NCBI GenBank assembly: GCA_949289625.1
Contig: CASEPH010000165.1
Span: forward strand, 1 to 42,877
Length of the DNA: 42,877 nt
Reading direction: 5' to 3'
Source: an uncultured Clostridia bacterium
Lineage (GTDB): Bacteria; Bacillota_A; Clostridia; Oscillospirales; Oscillospiraceae
Shown: positions 23,649-31,098 of the stretch, in pieces
Numbering within the stretch: the stretch's first letter is position 1
Layout of the letters: each line of letters starts with the position of its first letter
Position numbers and translations under genes: made by a program
The notes under the pieces: generated by a model
What the model was told of the DNA's origin: nothing
What the model saw: the letters and a program-made list of their open reading frames with translations, nothing else
Database searches by the model: none

Positions 23649-25771
23649 GGATTTGCCTCCTTTTGGATGCGGCATCGAATACAGCGGTAGCCTGGAAATC
23701 CGGAATAGGGATCCCGGTGGTCATAGTCCAGCAGACTGTTGGCGTCCGCTTCCCGATAGCCATGATACAGGCTGACCATGCCTTGCGGTACAGTGATCGT
23801 GAGATTGGCTTTTACAGAAACCACGCCATGGGCGGTGGCAATGGAGATCCTGTCGCCGGGGCCGATTCCATAGGCAGCAGCATCCTGGGGATTCAGATCC
23901 GCCATGGCCTCGGGCCGTAAAGAACGGGCGTTCGGACAGTCGTGGAGCCGGGAATGGAGTCCTCCCGGAATTCGAATTCCTGTGGAGAGAATCAGGGGAA
24001 ACTCCGCCGGATCTGCCGCATCGGTTGAGGGCGCGTAGGTGGGCAGCGCATCCAGCCCAGGCACGTCCAGGTTGGCAATAATGGTGGATTCCAATTCAAA
24101 TTTCCCGCTTGGTGTCTGGAAACCATGGCAGCCCACTGGTGTGATTTCGACATCCGGTATTTTCTGCGGAAGCTCTGGATGTGCCTTCAGCTGGTCCAGA
24201 TCAATGGGGGTGTTTCGAAGCATATACCGGATGCAGGCGTCTGCATCCTGGCGAAGTAGGGGATCCTGAATATCCAGCAGCCTTGCAAGTTCCAGAATAA
24301 TGTCGTCGTCCCGACGGGATTGATACAAAGGTGGAATCACCGGTTCGGTATACTGGGCATAACCGCCGCCGAACACCTTGAATTCGCCTCGTTCACAGGA
24401 GGAACAGGCCGGCAGTACAATATCTGCAAGCTTGGCACTATCCGTGAGAAACAGGTCCACATCCACAAAATATTCCAAGGAACGCAGGGCCTTCTCCATC
24501 TCCTTGGAGCCAGGGAACATACGGAAATTCATACCGTGGGCATACAGAGCACGGATGGGGTAGGGATCCCCGGTCAGCACGGCTCTAGGCAAATCACAGG
24601 CCTGCATTTCACCAATCAGCTTATGCCATAGAGGAAAACGCTCACAGCCAATGGGAACCGGTCCGTCCTTGGGATAGGTCTCCACAGAAAATTCCGGCTC
24701 CAGCGTCTCAAATCCGCCGATAGAATGGGCATAGGTTAAGGGTGTTGGAATCATGCCGCCTTTTCGATCGTAGCTGCCTGTAATGGCGGAGAGGGCCATC
24801 ACAGCCCGATGGTTTTGCATCCCGTTTTTGAAATGGACCAAAGAAGCGTTGGAGGGATTGATGGCCAAGGGCAAGTTTGTTCCCACCAGTTGGGCGGCCA
24901 GTCGGATATCCTGAGGCGACAAGCCGGTGATTTTGGCAGTGTATTCTGGGGTGAAGGTTTCTACATAGTCACGATAGGCTTCAAATCCATGGACATGGTC
25001 TCGAATATAATCATTATCGATCCAGCCTTCATGAATCAGCTCCCGGCCCAAACACAAGGCCAAAGCGCCATCTGTACCGGGACGGATCCGTAAATGAAGA
25101 TCGCAGTTTTGGGAGGCAGGGGTAATGCGTGGATCAATGATGATGGTCTTCATGCCCCGGGCTCTTGCATGCTGGAGTCCGCCGTTCATCAAATAGCTGG
25201 AAATACCAGGGTTGGCGCACCAGCCTAAAAACACACCAGCGTTTCCTAAATCTGGCTGAACCATTTCTGCCCCAGTGGCACATTTCCAGGAAAGTATTGT
25301 GGCAGTAAAGCAGGAAGAGGACTCGCTACCATAGTTGACGGAGCCAAAGCTGTAGGCCATTCGTTGGAGAAAGGGCCGGTACCATTTGTCATAGCCGGAG
25401 TAAAAAGCTACGGAAGAGGCGCCGGATTCTGTTTTATACCGAGTAAGATGCGCAGCAATATCCGCCATGGCTTCTTCCCAGGATATCGCTTCAAACTGGC
25501 CGGAACCTTTGGGACCGGTTCTGCGCAGCGGCGTCTGAATCCGATCTGCTCGGTAGATATAGTCCCGGGCAGACAACCCGCGGGCGCAAAGTTTGCCGTG
25601 ATTGGTGGGATGCTCCGGAGTTCCCTCTACCTTGATAATTTTGTTGTCTTTCACATAACAGGTAATACCGCAATGGGGGCCGGGAGCGCATATATCACAA
25701 AAACTGTTGTGCAGTGTGATTCCTGTGTCGTCTCCCGGCAGCTTTGCCCGCAGGCGTTCTTCTGTAAGCAT
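23645..25771 (-). CDS. Molybdopterin oxidoreductase catalytic subunit
   Basis: A 708-residue member of the DMSO reductase superfamily that binds a bis-MGD cofactor. The N-terminal 4Fe-4S site uses cysteines among C25, C28, C34, C38 and C62 (CDICAPGPHCGITC then GKLCARG). Cys154 in GSESSSCF is the most likely molybdenum or tungsten ligand, and the C-terminal domain has the MGD-binding segments LSTGIR and LNPQDAAAYGIGPGD. There is no twin-arginine signal, so it should act in the cytoplasm. No in-frame TGA suggests selenocysteine. The substrate is unknown: closest in layout to thiosulfate/polysulfide reductase and acetylene hydratase-type enzymes. AGGAGGG precedes the ATG; it forms an operon with the overlapping ferredoxin gene. 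Confidence 0.92.
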   Translation of the reverse strand: MLTEERLRAKLPGDDTGITLHNSFCDICAPGPHCGITCYVKDNKIIKVEGTPEHPTNHGKLCARGLSARDYIYRADRIQTPLRRTGPKGSGQFEAISWEEAMADIAAHLTRYKTESGASSVAFYSGYDKWYRPFLQRMAYSFGSVNYGSESSSCFTATILSWKCATGAEMVQPDLGNAGVFLGWCANPGISSYLMNGGLQHARARGMKTIIIDPRITPASQNCDLHLRIRPGTDGALALCLGRELIHEGWIDNDYIRDHVHGFEAYRDYVETFTPEYTAKITGLSPQDIRLAAQLVGTNLPLAINPSNASLVHFKNGMQNHRAVMALSAITGSYDRKGGMIPTPLTYAHSIGGFETLEPEFSVETYPKDGPVPIGCERFPLWHKLIGEMQACDLPRAVLTGDPYPIRALYAHGMNFRMFPGSKEMEKALRSLEYFVDVDLFLTDSAKLADIVLPACSSCERGEFKVFGGGYAQYTEPVIPPLYQSRRDDDIILELARLLDIQDPLLRQDADACIRYMLRNTPIDLDQLKAHPELPQKIPDVEITPVGCHGFQTPSGKFELESTIIANLDVPGLDALPTYAPSTDAADPAEFPLILSTGIRIPGGLHSRLHDCPNARSLRPEAMADLNPQDAAAYGIGPGDRISIATAHGVVSVKANLTITVPQGMVSLYHGYREADANSLLDYDHRDPYSGFPGYRCIRCRIQKEANP

Positions 25772-26111
25772 CGGAATCCCTCCTGATGTTCGATTGCATG
25801 TTCAGTATAGCACAGGTCGACAACAGTTACCAGAGGAAAGAGCGTTTTCCGCGTTGAAATGATGGATATAAAATATGAGAAAAGGGCGTATGCTTGTTTC
25901 CCTTCTTCCGGTGTGGTAAAATCTAACGGAAAGAAAAAATCAACGGGAGTTTGCAAATGATATTTCTATGCGGCATTTATGGTGCCTCTGTGGTTCGTTC
26001 GGCAGGTGTACTCGGATTTTAGGCTGGTACGGCTTGGACTATCCGGTCTGTTGCTGGAGGAATATATGGATTCAAAAAAAGCAGTGAAACGGACCGGGCG
26101 ACGTAAGGGGC
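25772..26111. other. Gene-poor interval between molybdopterin gene and sigK
   Basis: About 340 bp without a convincing gene. A weak minus-strand -10 (TATACT, 25804-25809) could serve the molybdopterin operon. The rest holds the plus-strand promoter-like site described separately, a 21-codon open frame 25957-26022 (start preceded by GGGAG) and an ATG at 26066 preceded by GGAGG whose frame runs antisense into sigK. Neither frame resembles a known protein. Confidence 0.5.
25894..25922 (+). promoter_or_regulatory. Candidate promoter of a short transcript facing sigK
   Basis: TTGTTT (25894-25899), 17-bp spacer, TAAAAT (25917-25922), with TGG just before the -10. It is followed about 190 bp later by a perfect 13-bp hairpin. 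Confidence 0.4.
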
Positions 26112-26156
26112 AGGCCCTGGACTCATTCGCTGGAGTCCAGGGCCTCTTTCAGTTTT
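26112..26156 (+). terminator. Hairpin at the end of sigK, terminator-like on the plus strand
   Basis: AGGCCCTGGACTC (26112-26124) pairs perfectly with GAGTCCAGGGCCT (26133-26145) and is followed on + by CTTTCAGTTTT. The sigK stop codon is inside the hairpin, and no T run follows on the minus strand, so it suits a plus-strand transcript better. Confidence 0.6.
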
Positions 26157-26809
26157 CCGAGGGCTTTTTTTTCGATTCTGGAGACGTAGCTTCTGGAGAT
26201 GTTCAGCATTTTTGCCACTTCTCGCTGGGGCATAGGCGCTTCGCCTCCCAGACCATAACGCCAGGTCAAAATCTGTCGTTCTCGCTCTGTTAGAGTTTCC
26301 TGAAGCAGTGCCGCCAAACGCCTTGTTTCGCTGCGAATATGCGTTTGTTCAAACATATCCTCGTCTGTACACAGGACATCCATAAGACTCAAAGCGCTTC
26401 CGTCGCTTCCGGTTTCAATCAAGTCCGACAGGGAAACGTCTCCTGTGGTTTTGCGTTGTGCCCGAAAATACATCAGAATCTCATTTTGAATGCAGCGGCC
26501 TGCATAGGTGGCAAGCCGTGCGCCCTTGCTGCAGTCAAAGGTGGAAATGGCCTTGATCAGACCGATGGTACCAATGGAAATTAGATCATCCTGATCAGAG
26601 GAGGAGGCATAGTACTTTTTAAGAATGTGTGCCACCAGCCGAAGGTTGCGTTCTACCAGGATATTCCGGGCCTCCAGATCTCCTTCCGCACTTCGCTTGA
26701 GGTACATCTGCTCCTCTTGGGCAGACAAAGGCTTTGGGAAGGAGCCGGATGCTGTGGTCAGACGCAGAGAATACAGCAGCGTGTTGGCGGTCAAAAGCAG
26801 GGTTATCAT
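26123..26809 (-). CDS. sigK: RNA polymerase sporulation sigma factor SigK
   Basis: A 228-residue sigma-70 family factor of the mother-cell SigK/SigE type that directs late coat and cortex genes. Region 2 has HNLRLVAHI-like ERNLRLVAHILKKY, DLISIGTIGLIKA and the -10-recognition part LATYAGRCIQNEILMY; region 4 has LTERERQILTWRYGL and the helix-turn-helix NISRSYVSRIEKKAL. The N-terminal 20 or so residues (MITLLLTANTLLYSLRL...) are hydrophobic and aligned with the pro-sequence of Bacillus SigK ahead of the FPKPLSAQEE segment, so proteolytic activation is likely. The reading frame is uninterrupted (no skin-like element). A CATAGAAT at 26826-26833 resembles a sigma-E -10, but no good -35 was found. 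Confidence 0.95.
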   Translation of the reverse strand: MITLLLTANTLLYSLRLTTASGSFPKPLSAQEEQMYLKRSAEGDLEARNILVERNLRLVAHILKKYYASSSDQDDLISIGTIGLIKAISTFDCSKGARLATYAGRCIQNEILMYFRAQRKTTGDVSLSDLIETGSDGSALSLMDVLCTDEDMFEQTHIRSETRRLAALLQETLTERERQILTWRYGLGGEAPMPQREVAKMLNISRSYVSRIEKKALGKLKEALDSSE

Positions 26810-26897
26810 AACGTCACCTCTGTCTATTCTATGAATCGCCTGCTTGTCTGCTGAACTGCAAATCTGGATGTGCGTATGGAATCCTAGCGTTTTTTAC

Positions 26898-26926
26898 TTG
26901 CACGGCCATGGGTTTCGCGGTATACT
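26898..26926 (+). promoter_or_regulatory. Promoter of the DUF5662-lysA gene
   Basis: TTGCAC (26898-26903), 17-bp spacer, TATACT (26921-26926), 31 bp ahead of the start codon. Confidence 0.65.
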
Positions 26927-26957
26927 AGTGAAAGAATCCAACACGGGAGGCATGGAT

Positions 26958-28769
26958 ATGAAGGCTCTGGGACATTTTAAGACCATCACCCACCACAAGC
27001 TATTGGTTATGTATTATTGCTTTCGGGTCGGTCTGATTCGGCAGGGGCTCATGCATGACCTCTCCAAGTATTCCTGGACTGAATTTCGAATTGGCGCCAA
27101 GTATTATACGGGCACCCATAGTCCCAATGCCTCCGAACGGAACGAGTTCGGCTATTCTACGGCATGGCTGCATCATAAGGGACGGAACAAGCACCATCTG
27201 GAGTACTGGATGGATTATGGTGGAAAGAATATGCAGATGGTGGGGCAGCCCATGCCCACCAGATATATGGTAGAACTGTGTCTGGACCGGATAGCTGCCT
27301 GCCGGGTTTATCATGGCAAAGACTACACGGACAAAGATCCACTGGACTATTTAAACCGCAGTCGGGACTCCAACTTGATGCATCCTATCACCAGGCAGCA
27401 AATTGTGGTACTGCTCACTATGCTGGCCGAAAAGGGGGAGAAGGAAACACTGCGGTATATCCGAAACGTAGTGCTGAAAAATCCTGTAAAGCTCTATCGA
27501 AATGTGCCGGCTTTACCGGTGGATCCACAGAAAAAGGATGGAACCTTCCTGTCAGATCAGTCGCTGAAAGAACTGCTTCAAACATTGCCAACGCCCTTTT
27601 ATCTCTATTCCCAAGCGGAGATCGAAAAGAATTGTAAAATGCTGCGGCAGGCGTTTTCCTGGAACCCAGGTTTTCGGCAGTTTTTCCCTGTCAAAGCGAC
27701 TCCCACAGCTGCCATCTTAAAACTTCTGCGGGAAAGCGGCTGCGGCGTGGTTTGTTCCTCTCAGGCAGAGCTGACGCTTTGCCGCAAATGCGGATTTACG
27801 CCGGACGAGATTTTGTTTATGGCGAACTATCCCACAGACGGAGATCTTGCCGCGGCAGCAAATCTGGGATGCCGCATGATTCTGGATGGTCCTGGGTTGG
27901 TGGATCGGCTGGAGGCTACGGGGCCGTTGCCAGATACAGTTGGGCTTCGGATCAATCCTGGCGGTGTTTTTCGCTTCGGAAAGGGTGAAGTCCGACTGGA
28001 TGAGGTCAAGTTCGGATTTACACCGGAGGCAGCGGAGCAATGCGCCAGGGTGTTAATGGAAAAAGGCGTTTCCGCAGTGGGACTCCACAGCTATCTCTCC
28101 GGCAATACCCTGGAGCCGGACTATTATCCGACATTGGCGAAACTGCTGCTGAAACTTGCCTTGAAACTGCACCAAAGCACAGGGATTTCCATTGCCTATA
28201 TCGATCTTTCAGGAGGTCTGGGCATTCCATACAAGCCAGAAGATGTGGCACTGGATCTTTTGAAAATTGGGGCGGAAGTGCGCAGTGCTGTGGAAGAAAG
28301 TACTGTCGGAACGCCCCTGGAAGGCATAGCGATCTATACGGAACTGGGGAGATGGCTGACTGGTCCTGCTGGCATTCTGGTGACCAGAGTCAATCACATT
28401 CGCCATGGATTCCGGGATATTGCCGGGGTGGACGCCTCTGCCTCCAACCTGATGCGGCCTATGATGTATGGCGCTTACCACCATATTTCCGTGGTTGGCA
28501 CAGCTCCAGATGTACCAAGAACGCCCTGGGATGTGGTGGGAACGGTTTGCGAAAATACAGATAAATTTGCGGAAAGCCGGATGCTACCGGAACTAAACCA
28601 GGGGGATGCCCTGGTGATCCACGATGTGGGCGCGCACGGTCATTCCATGGGCTATCAGTACGGCGGACGGCTCCGCTGCGGCGAATATCTGCTTCGTCCG
28701 GATGGGGAGACGATGCTGATCCGAAGAGGGGAGACCACAGAGGACTATTTGTCTACCCAGATATTTTAA
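26958..28769 (+). CDS. lysA: DUF5662 domain fused to diaminopimelate decarboxylase
   Basis: A 603-residue two-part protein. Residues 1-175 match the DUF5662 type: HFKTITHHK, HDLSKYS (34-39), WLHHKGRNKHH (70-80) and ELCLDRIAACRVY, an HD-like, His-rich module of unknown function that normally stands alone. Residues about 195-603 are a complete fold-type III PLP decarboxylase closely resembling clostridial LysA: PLP-binding Lys246 in FFPVKATPTAAIL, GLHSYLSGNTL, DLSGGLGIPYKPED, ELGRWLTGP and the dimer-site CENTDKFAESRMLP with HDVGAHGHSMGYQYGG. It makes lysine from meso-DAP. GGAGG is 7 nt from ATG 26958; the ATG at 26952 is too close. The stop overlaps that of the next, convergent gene. Frame is continuous across the junction. 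Confidence 0.9.
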   Translation: MKALGHFKTITHHKLLVMYYCFRVGLIRQGLMHDLSKYSWTEFRIGAKYYTGTHSPNASERNEFGYSTAWLHHKGRNKHHLEYWMDYGGKNMQMVGQPMPTRYMVELCLDRIAACRVYHGKDYTDKDPLDYLNRSRDSNLMHPITRQQIVVLLTMLAEKGEKETLRYIRNVVLKNPVKLYRNVPALPVDPQKKDGTFLSDQSLKELLQTLPTPFYLYSQAEIEKNCKMLRQAFSWNPGFRQFFPVKATPTAAILKLLRESGCGVVCSSQAELTLCRKCGFTPDEILFMANYPTDGDLAAAANLGCRMILDGPGLVDRLEATGPLPDTVGLRINPGGVFRFGKGEVRLDEVKFGFTPEAAEQCARVLMEKGVSAVGLHSYLSGNTLEPDYYPTLAKLLLKLALKLHQSTGISIAYIDLSGGLGIPYKPEDVALDLLKIGAEVRSAVEESTVGTPLEGIAIYTELGRWLTGPAGILVTRVNHIRHGFRDIAGVDASASNLMRPMMYGAYHHISVVGTAPDVPRTPWDVVGTVCENTDKFAESRMLPELNQGDALVIHDVGAHGHSMGYQYGGRLRCGEYLLRPDGETMLIRRGETTEDYLSTQIF

Positions 28770-28984
28770 CCACCCAGTCCAATGGCGAAGACGGAGATTC
28801 CCGCCAGAATCAAAATCAATGCCAGCACCAATACTGCAGCCTCCAGACAAAAGGGGAGCAGGGTGCAAAGAATTCTCCGAAGCTGAAGTTTTCTGAGATA
28901 TGCCTGTCTGGAGCTGTCTTTTGCAGGCATGGGAACGGTTAATAGGTCGCTGATATAAAGAGTTTGGTTGGAATGGATACGCAT
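28766..28984 (-). CDS. Small membrane peptide, 72 residues
   Basis: MRIHSNQTLYISDLLTVPMP begins a basic N-terminal half (about 1-42), followed by one long hydrophobic helix (about 45-70) ending at AIGLGG. AAAGGAGG lies 8 nt before the ATG at 28984, an unusually good site for such a short frame, which is the main reason to call it a gene. Its TAA overlaps the TAA of the convergent lysA fusion by three bases. No family is recognised; a small membrane-associated sporulation or stress peptide would fit the shape but nothing shows it. Confidence 0.6.
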   Translation of the reverse strand: MRIHSNQTLYISDLLTVPMPAKDSSRQAYLRKLQLRRILCTLLPFCLEAAVLVLALILILAGISVFAIGLGG

Positions 28985-29150
28985 TTTGATTTCCTCCTTT
29001 TCTGCAATCAGCATAACAAAGCAATAGTCCCATAAACCGGACTGCTGCTGATTCCCTTAGGGTAGTGTCTTTACATGATCGATGGGTTTCCCTTGGTTCG
29101 CTTTTCTCGAAAAAGTATCAAAACAAACAATAATTTCGGAAAAATCCCCC

Positions 29151-29179
29151 TTGCAAAAGTTAAAATAATTTGATATACT
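29151..29179 (+). promoter_or_regulatory. Promoter of the MATE locus
   Basis: TTGCAA (29151-29156), 17-bp spacer, TATACT (29174-29179) with TG two bases before the -10. The interval 28985-29150 upstream is AT-rich and shows no gene. Confidence 0.7.
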
Positions 29180-29186
29180 AACCATA

Positions 29187-29240
29187 ACAGCGAGTAGCAA
29201 AACTGCGTAAATCCAGTTGTTGCGGCTCGCTGTTTTTATA
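29187..29240 (+). terminator. Leader hairpin 1 with T run (attenuator-like)
   Basis: The transcript from the promoter at 29151 begins almost directly with ACAGCGAG (29187-29194), which pairs with CTCGCTGT (29226-29233), enclosing an inner stem AACTG/CAGTT. A five-T run follows. This is a terminator before the first gene. Its loop contains GCGTAAATCCAG (29205-29216), which recurs in hairpin 2. Confidence 0.7.
29205..29216 (+). repeat. 12-nt loop repeat, copy 1
   Basis: GCGTAAATCCAG in the loop and loop-closing pairs of leader hairpin 1; identical to 29549-29560. Confidence 0.85.
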
Positions 29241-29285
29241 TTTGCTTGATACATTTTCTGTATTACAGCAGAGGGAGGTGAGTCT

Positions 29286-29525
29286 ATGAAACGGATTGCG
29301 GCAGCATGCATCTGTCAAACGCTTCATTTCATGCTCAAGGATGACATTGGCCCAAAGCTGACGGAAGAACGGATTCGGGAAGAGGTTGAAGCCTACAAGG
29401 CGTCGCTGGAGCGAAAGCATACCCGGTATAAAATTTTGGAGGAACACACGGAACCTGATGGCTCCATGTTTCTGAAGATCATCAAACAGTATAATGAAAG
29501 TCCTGTCGGAACATACCTTGACTGA
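29286..29525 (+). CDS. Small hypothetical protein upstream of a MATE exporter
   Basis: A 79-residue soluble protein, no signal peptide. It begins MKRIAAACICQTLHFMLKDD; residues 25-50 form a charged, probably helical stretch (EERIREEVEAYKASLERKH), and the C-terminal half looks like a beta hairpin ending in KIIKQYNESPVGTYL. GAGGGAGG precedes the ATG by 6 nt. No family name is recognised. It lies between two hairpins that share a loop sequence and 78 bp before the MATE gene on the same strand, so it is part of that unit; a role in sensing or in RNA binding is possible but not shown. Confidence 0.75.
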   Translation: MKRIAAACICQTLHFMLKDDIGPKLTEERIREEVEAYKASLERKHTRYKILEEHTEPDGSMFLKIIKQYNESPVGTYLD

Positions 29526-29530
29526 CAGGC

Positions 29531-29579
29531 AAATGCGTGTGGCCGAAGGCGTAAATCCAGCTTTCGGTCACACGCATTT
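29531..29579 (+). other. Hairpin 2 before the MATE gene
   Basis: AAATGCGTGTG (29531-29541) pairs perfectly with CACACGCATTT (29569-29579), with an inner stem CCGAAGG/CTTTCGG and the loop CGTAAATCCAG. It ends 10 nt before the GGGAGG of the MATE gene. The T run is only three bases, so it may be a weak terminator or a processing/regulatory stem that adjusts MATE expression relative to the small gene. Confidence 0.75.
29549..29560 (+). repeat. 12-nt loop repeat, copy 2
   Basis: GCGTAAATCCAG in hairpin 2, identical to 29205-29216 in hairpin 1, 344 bp apart. Confidence 0.85.
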
Positions 29580-29603
29580 CTAGCAATAAGGGAGGTTGTT
29601 ATT

Positions 29604-31025
29604 TTGGAAGAAAAATCAAATTCCTTTTTGGAAACGGAAAAAATTGAGACATTAATGGGGAAATATGCGGTGCCCTGCATGATTTCTCTGTTGGTGGCGG
29701 CGCTCTATAACATTGTCGATCAGATTTTTATCGCCAACGCATCGTATCTTGGTTCCTATGGCAATGCAGCCAATACGGTGGTTTTCCCGTTAACCGTGGT
29801 TGCACTGGCTATAGCGGTTATGATTGGAGACGGTTGCTGTGCCTTTGTCAGCATCTGCTTGGGGGCTAATCGACGGGATGAGGCGAACAAAAGCATTGGG
29901 AATGCGGTTGTGCTGTGTGTTCTGGCAAGTTTATTTCTTACAGCGATCTATCTGGTATTCCAAGCACAGATCCTGACGCTTTTCGGGGGACGCGTCAATG
30001 AGGAGACATTTTCTCATGCAAAGGAATACTTTTTCTGGATTACATTAGGGGTCCCGTTTTACATGTTTGGCCAATGTTTGAATCCGATTATTCGCTCAGA
30101 TGGCAGTCCCAAATTTGCCATGGCGTCCACGCTGGCAGGATGTATCGCCAACATTATTTTAGATCCAGTGTTTATTTTTGTATTTCGATGGGGGATGATG
30201 GGTGCAGCAGTGGCAACTGTCATTGGCCAAATCATCACTGCAGTACTTGCCATCTGGTATCTCTTTCACATGAAAGCGGTCAAGCTGAGCAAAAGCAGTT
30301 TTTATTTGACTAGATCTGTCATCGGTCGGTTCCTTCCCCTGGGGATTTGCAGCTTTTTGTCGCAGATTTCCCTAGTTGCAGCCATGGCGGCCATTCAAAA
30401 TATGGTGGTAAAATACGGGGCCCAGGACAAAGTGTTTGGCATGACAGAATATGCGCAGATCCCCATGGCTGTGCTGGGGATCGTTATGAAGTTTTTTCAG
30501 ATTGTAATTTCCGTTGTGGTAGGTATTGCGGCAGGATGTATTCCTATATCGGGTTACAACATGGGAGCAGGCCGCAGGGACCGGGTAAGGCGTTTGTTTA
30601 CATGCCTTTTGATTGCGGAGGCCGCAGTGGGCGCAATAGCTTTGCTGGTGGTGGAGGGATTTCCACGACAACTGATAGCGCTGTTTGGCGCCGCCAACGA
30701 GAGTGAATACTATACCGCCTTTGCCATTAAGTCTTTCCGTATCTATCTTTGCATGATGATACTGGCCTGCGTCAATAAGGCTTGTTTTATTTTTCTGCAA
30801 TCCCTTGGAAAAGCCCTAATGTCTACCATGCTCTCCGTAATGCGCGAGGTGGTTTTTGGAGTAGGCTTTGCAATTCTGCTTCCAGTCTGGTGGGGCCTGG
30901 ATGGGGTATTGTATTCCATGCCGGTGTCCGATGTGCTGACATTTTTGATTTCTCTGACCATGATTTTACTGACCTATCGAGAGCTTTCTAAGCAGATGCC
31001 GACAGCAGCCGACAGAAGAACTTAA
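29604..31025 (+). CDS. MATE family efflux transporter
   Basis: A 473-residue transporter with twelve predicted helices in two bundles of six, the size and layout of MATE (NorM/DinF/MepA-type) Na+ or H+ coupled drug and metabolite exporters. The start region MGKYAVPCMISLLVAALYNIVDQIFI and the segments GVPFYMFGQCLNPIIRSDGSPKFAM and NIILDPVFIF are typical. The TTG at 29604 is the start: GGGAGG lies 8 nt upstream and no ATG fits. The gene follows hairpin 2 and the 79-residue gene. The substrate is unknown. A separate promoter for smpB follows without an obvious terminator in between. Confidence 0.95.
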   Translation: MEEKSNSFLETEKIETLMGKYAVPCMISLLVAALYNIVDQIFIANASYLGSYGNAANTVVFPLTVVALAIAVMIGDGCCAFVSICLGANRRDEANKSIGNAVVLCVLASLFLTAIYLVFQAQILTLFGGRVNEETFSHAKEYFFWITLGVPFYMFGQCLNPIIRSDGSPKFAMASTLAGCIANIILDPVFIFVFRWGMMGAAVATVIGQIITAVLAIWYLFHMKAVKLSKSSFYLTRSVIGRFLPLGICSFLSQISLVAAMAAIQNMVVKYGAQDKVFGMTEYAQIPMAVLGIVMKFFQIVISVVVGIAAGCIPISGYNMGAGRRDRVRRLFTCLLIAEAAVGAIALLVVEGFPRQLIALFGAANESEYYTAFAIKSFRIYLCMMILACVNKACFIFLQSLGKALMSTMLSVMREVVFGVGFAILLPVWWGLDGVLYSMPVSDVLTFLISLTMILLTYRELSKQMPTAADRRT

Positions 31026-31045
31026 AATCTGCCCCTGTTTCCTGG

Positions 31046-31074
31046 TTGCGTAATTCTCAAATGTGTGCTATAAT
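31046..31074 (+). promoter_or_regulatory. smpB promoter
   Basis: TTGCGT (31046-31051), 17-bp spacer, TATAAT (31069-31074). Confidence 0.65.
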
Positions 31075-31098
31075 GCCCAAACAAGGACGGTGAGACTG

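Noticed and set aside
23645..25771. Selenocysteine in the molybdopterin enzyme
   Set aside because: No in-frame TGA occurs before the stop, and the putative ligand position is an ordinary Cys codon.
26066..26293. A 75-codon frame with a good GGAGG site
   Set aside because: Most of it is antisense to the conserved region-4 coding part of sigK and it reads through the hairpin; kept only as a possibility in the small-RNA note.
26844..26957. N-terminal extension of the lysA fusion by 38 codons
   Set aside because: It would cover the promoter (26898-26926), and the AGGAGG-type site fits only the ATG at 26958.
29187..29579. Guanidine-II (mini-ykkC) riboswitch or an ANTAR-type two-hairpin leader upstream of the MATE gene
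   Set aside because: Loops lack the ACGR motif of mini-ykkC and the A1/G4 hexaloops of ANTAR targets, and the two hairpins here are 290 bp apart with a gene between them.
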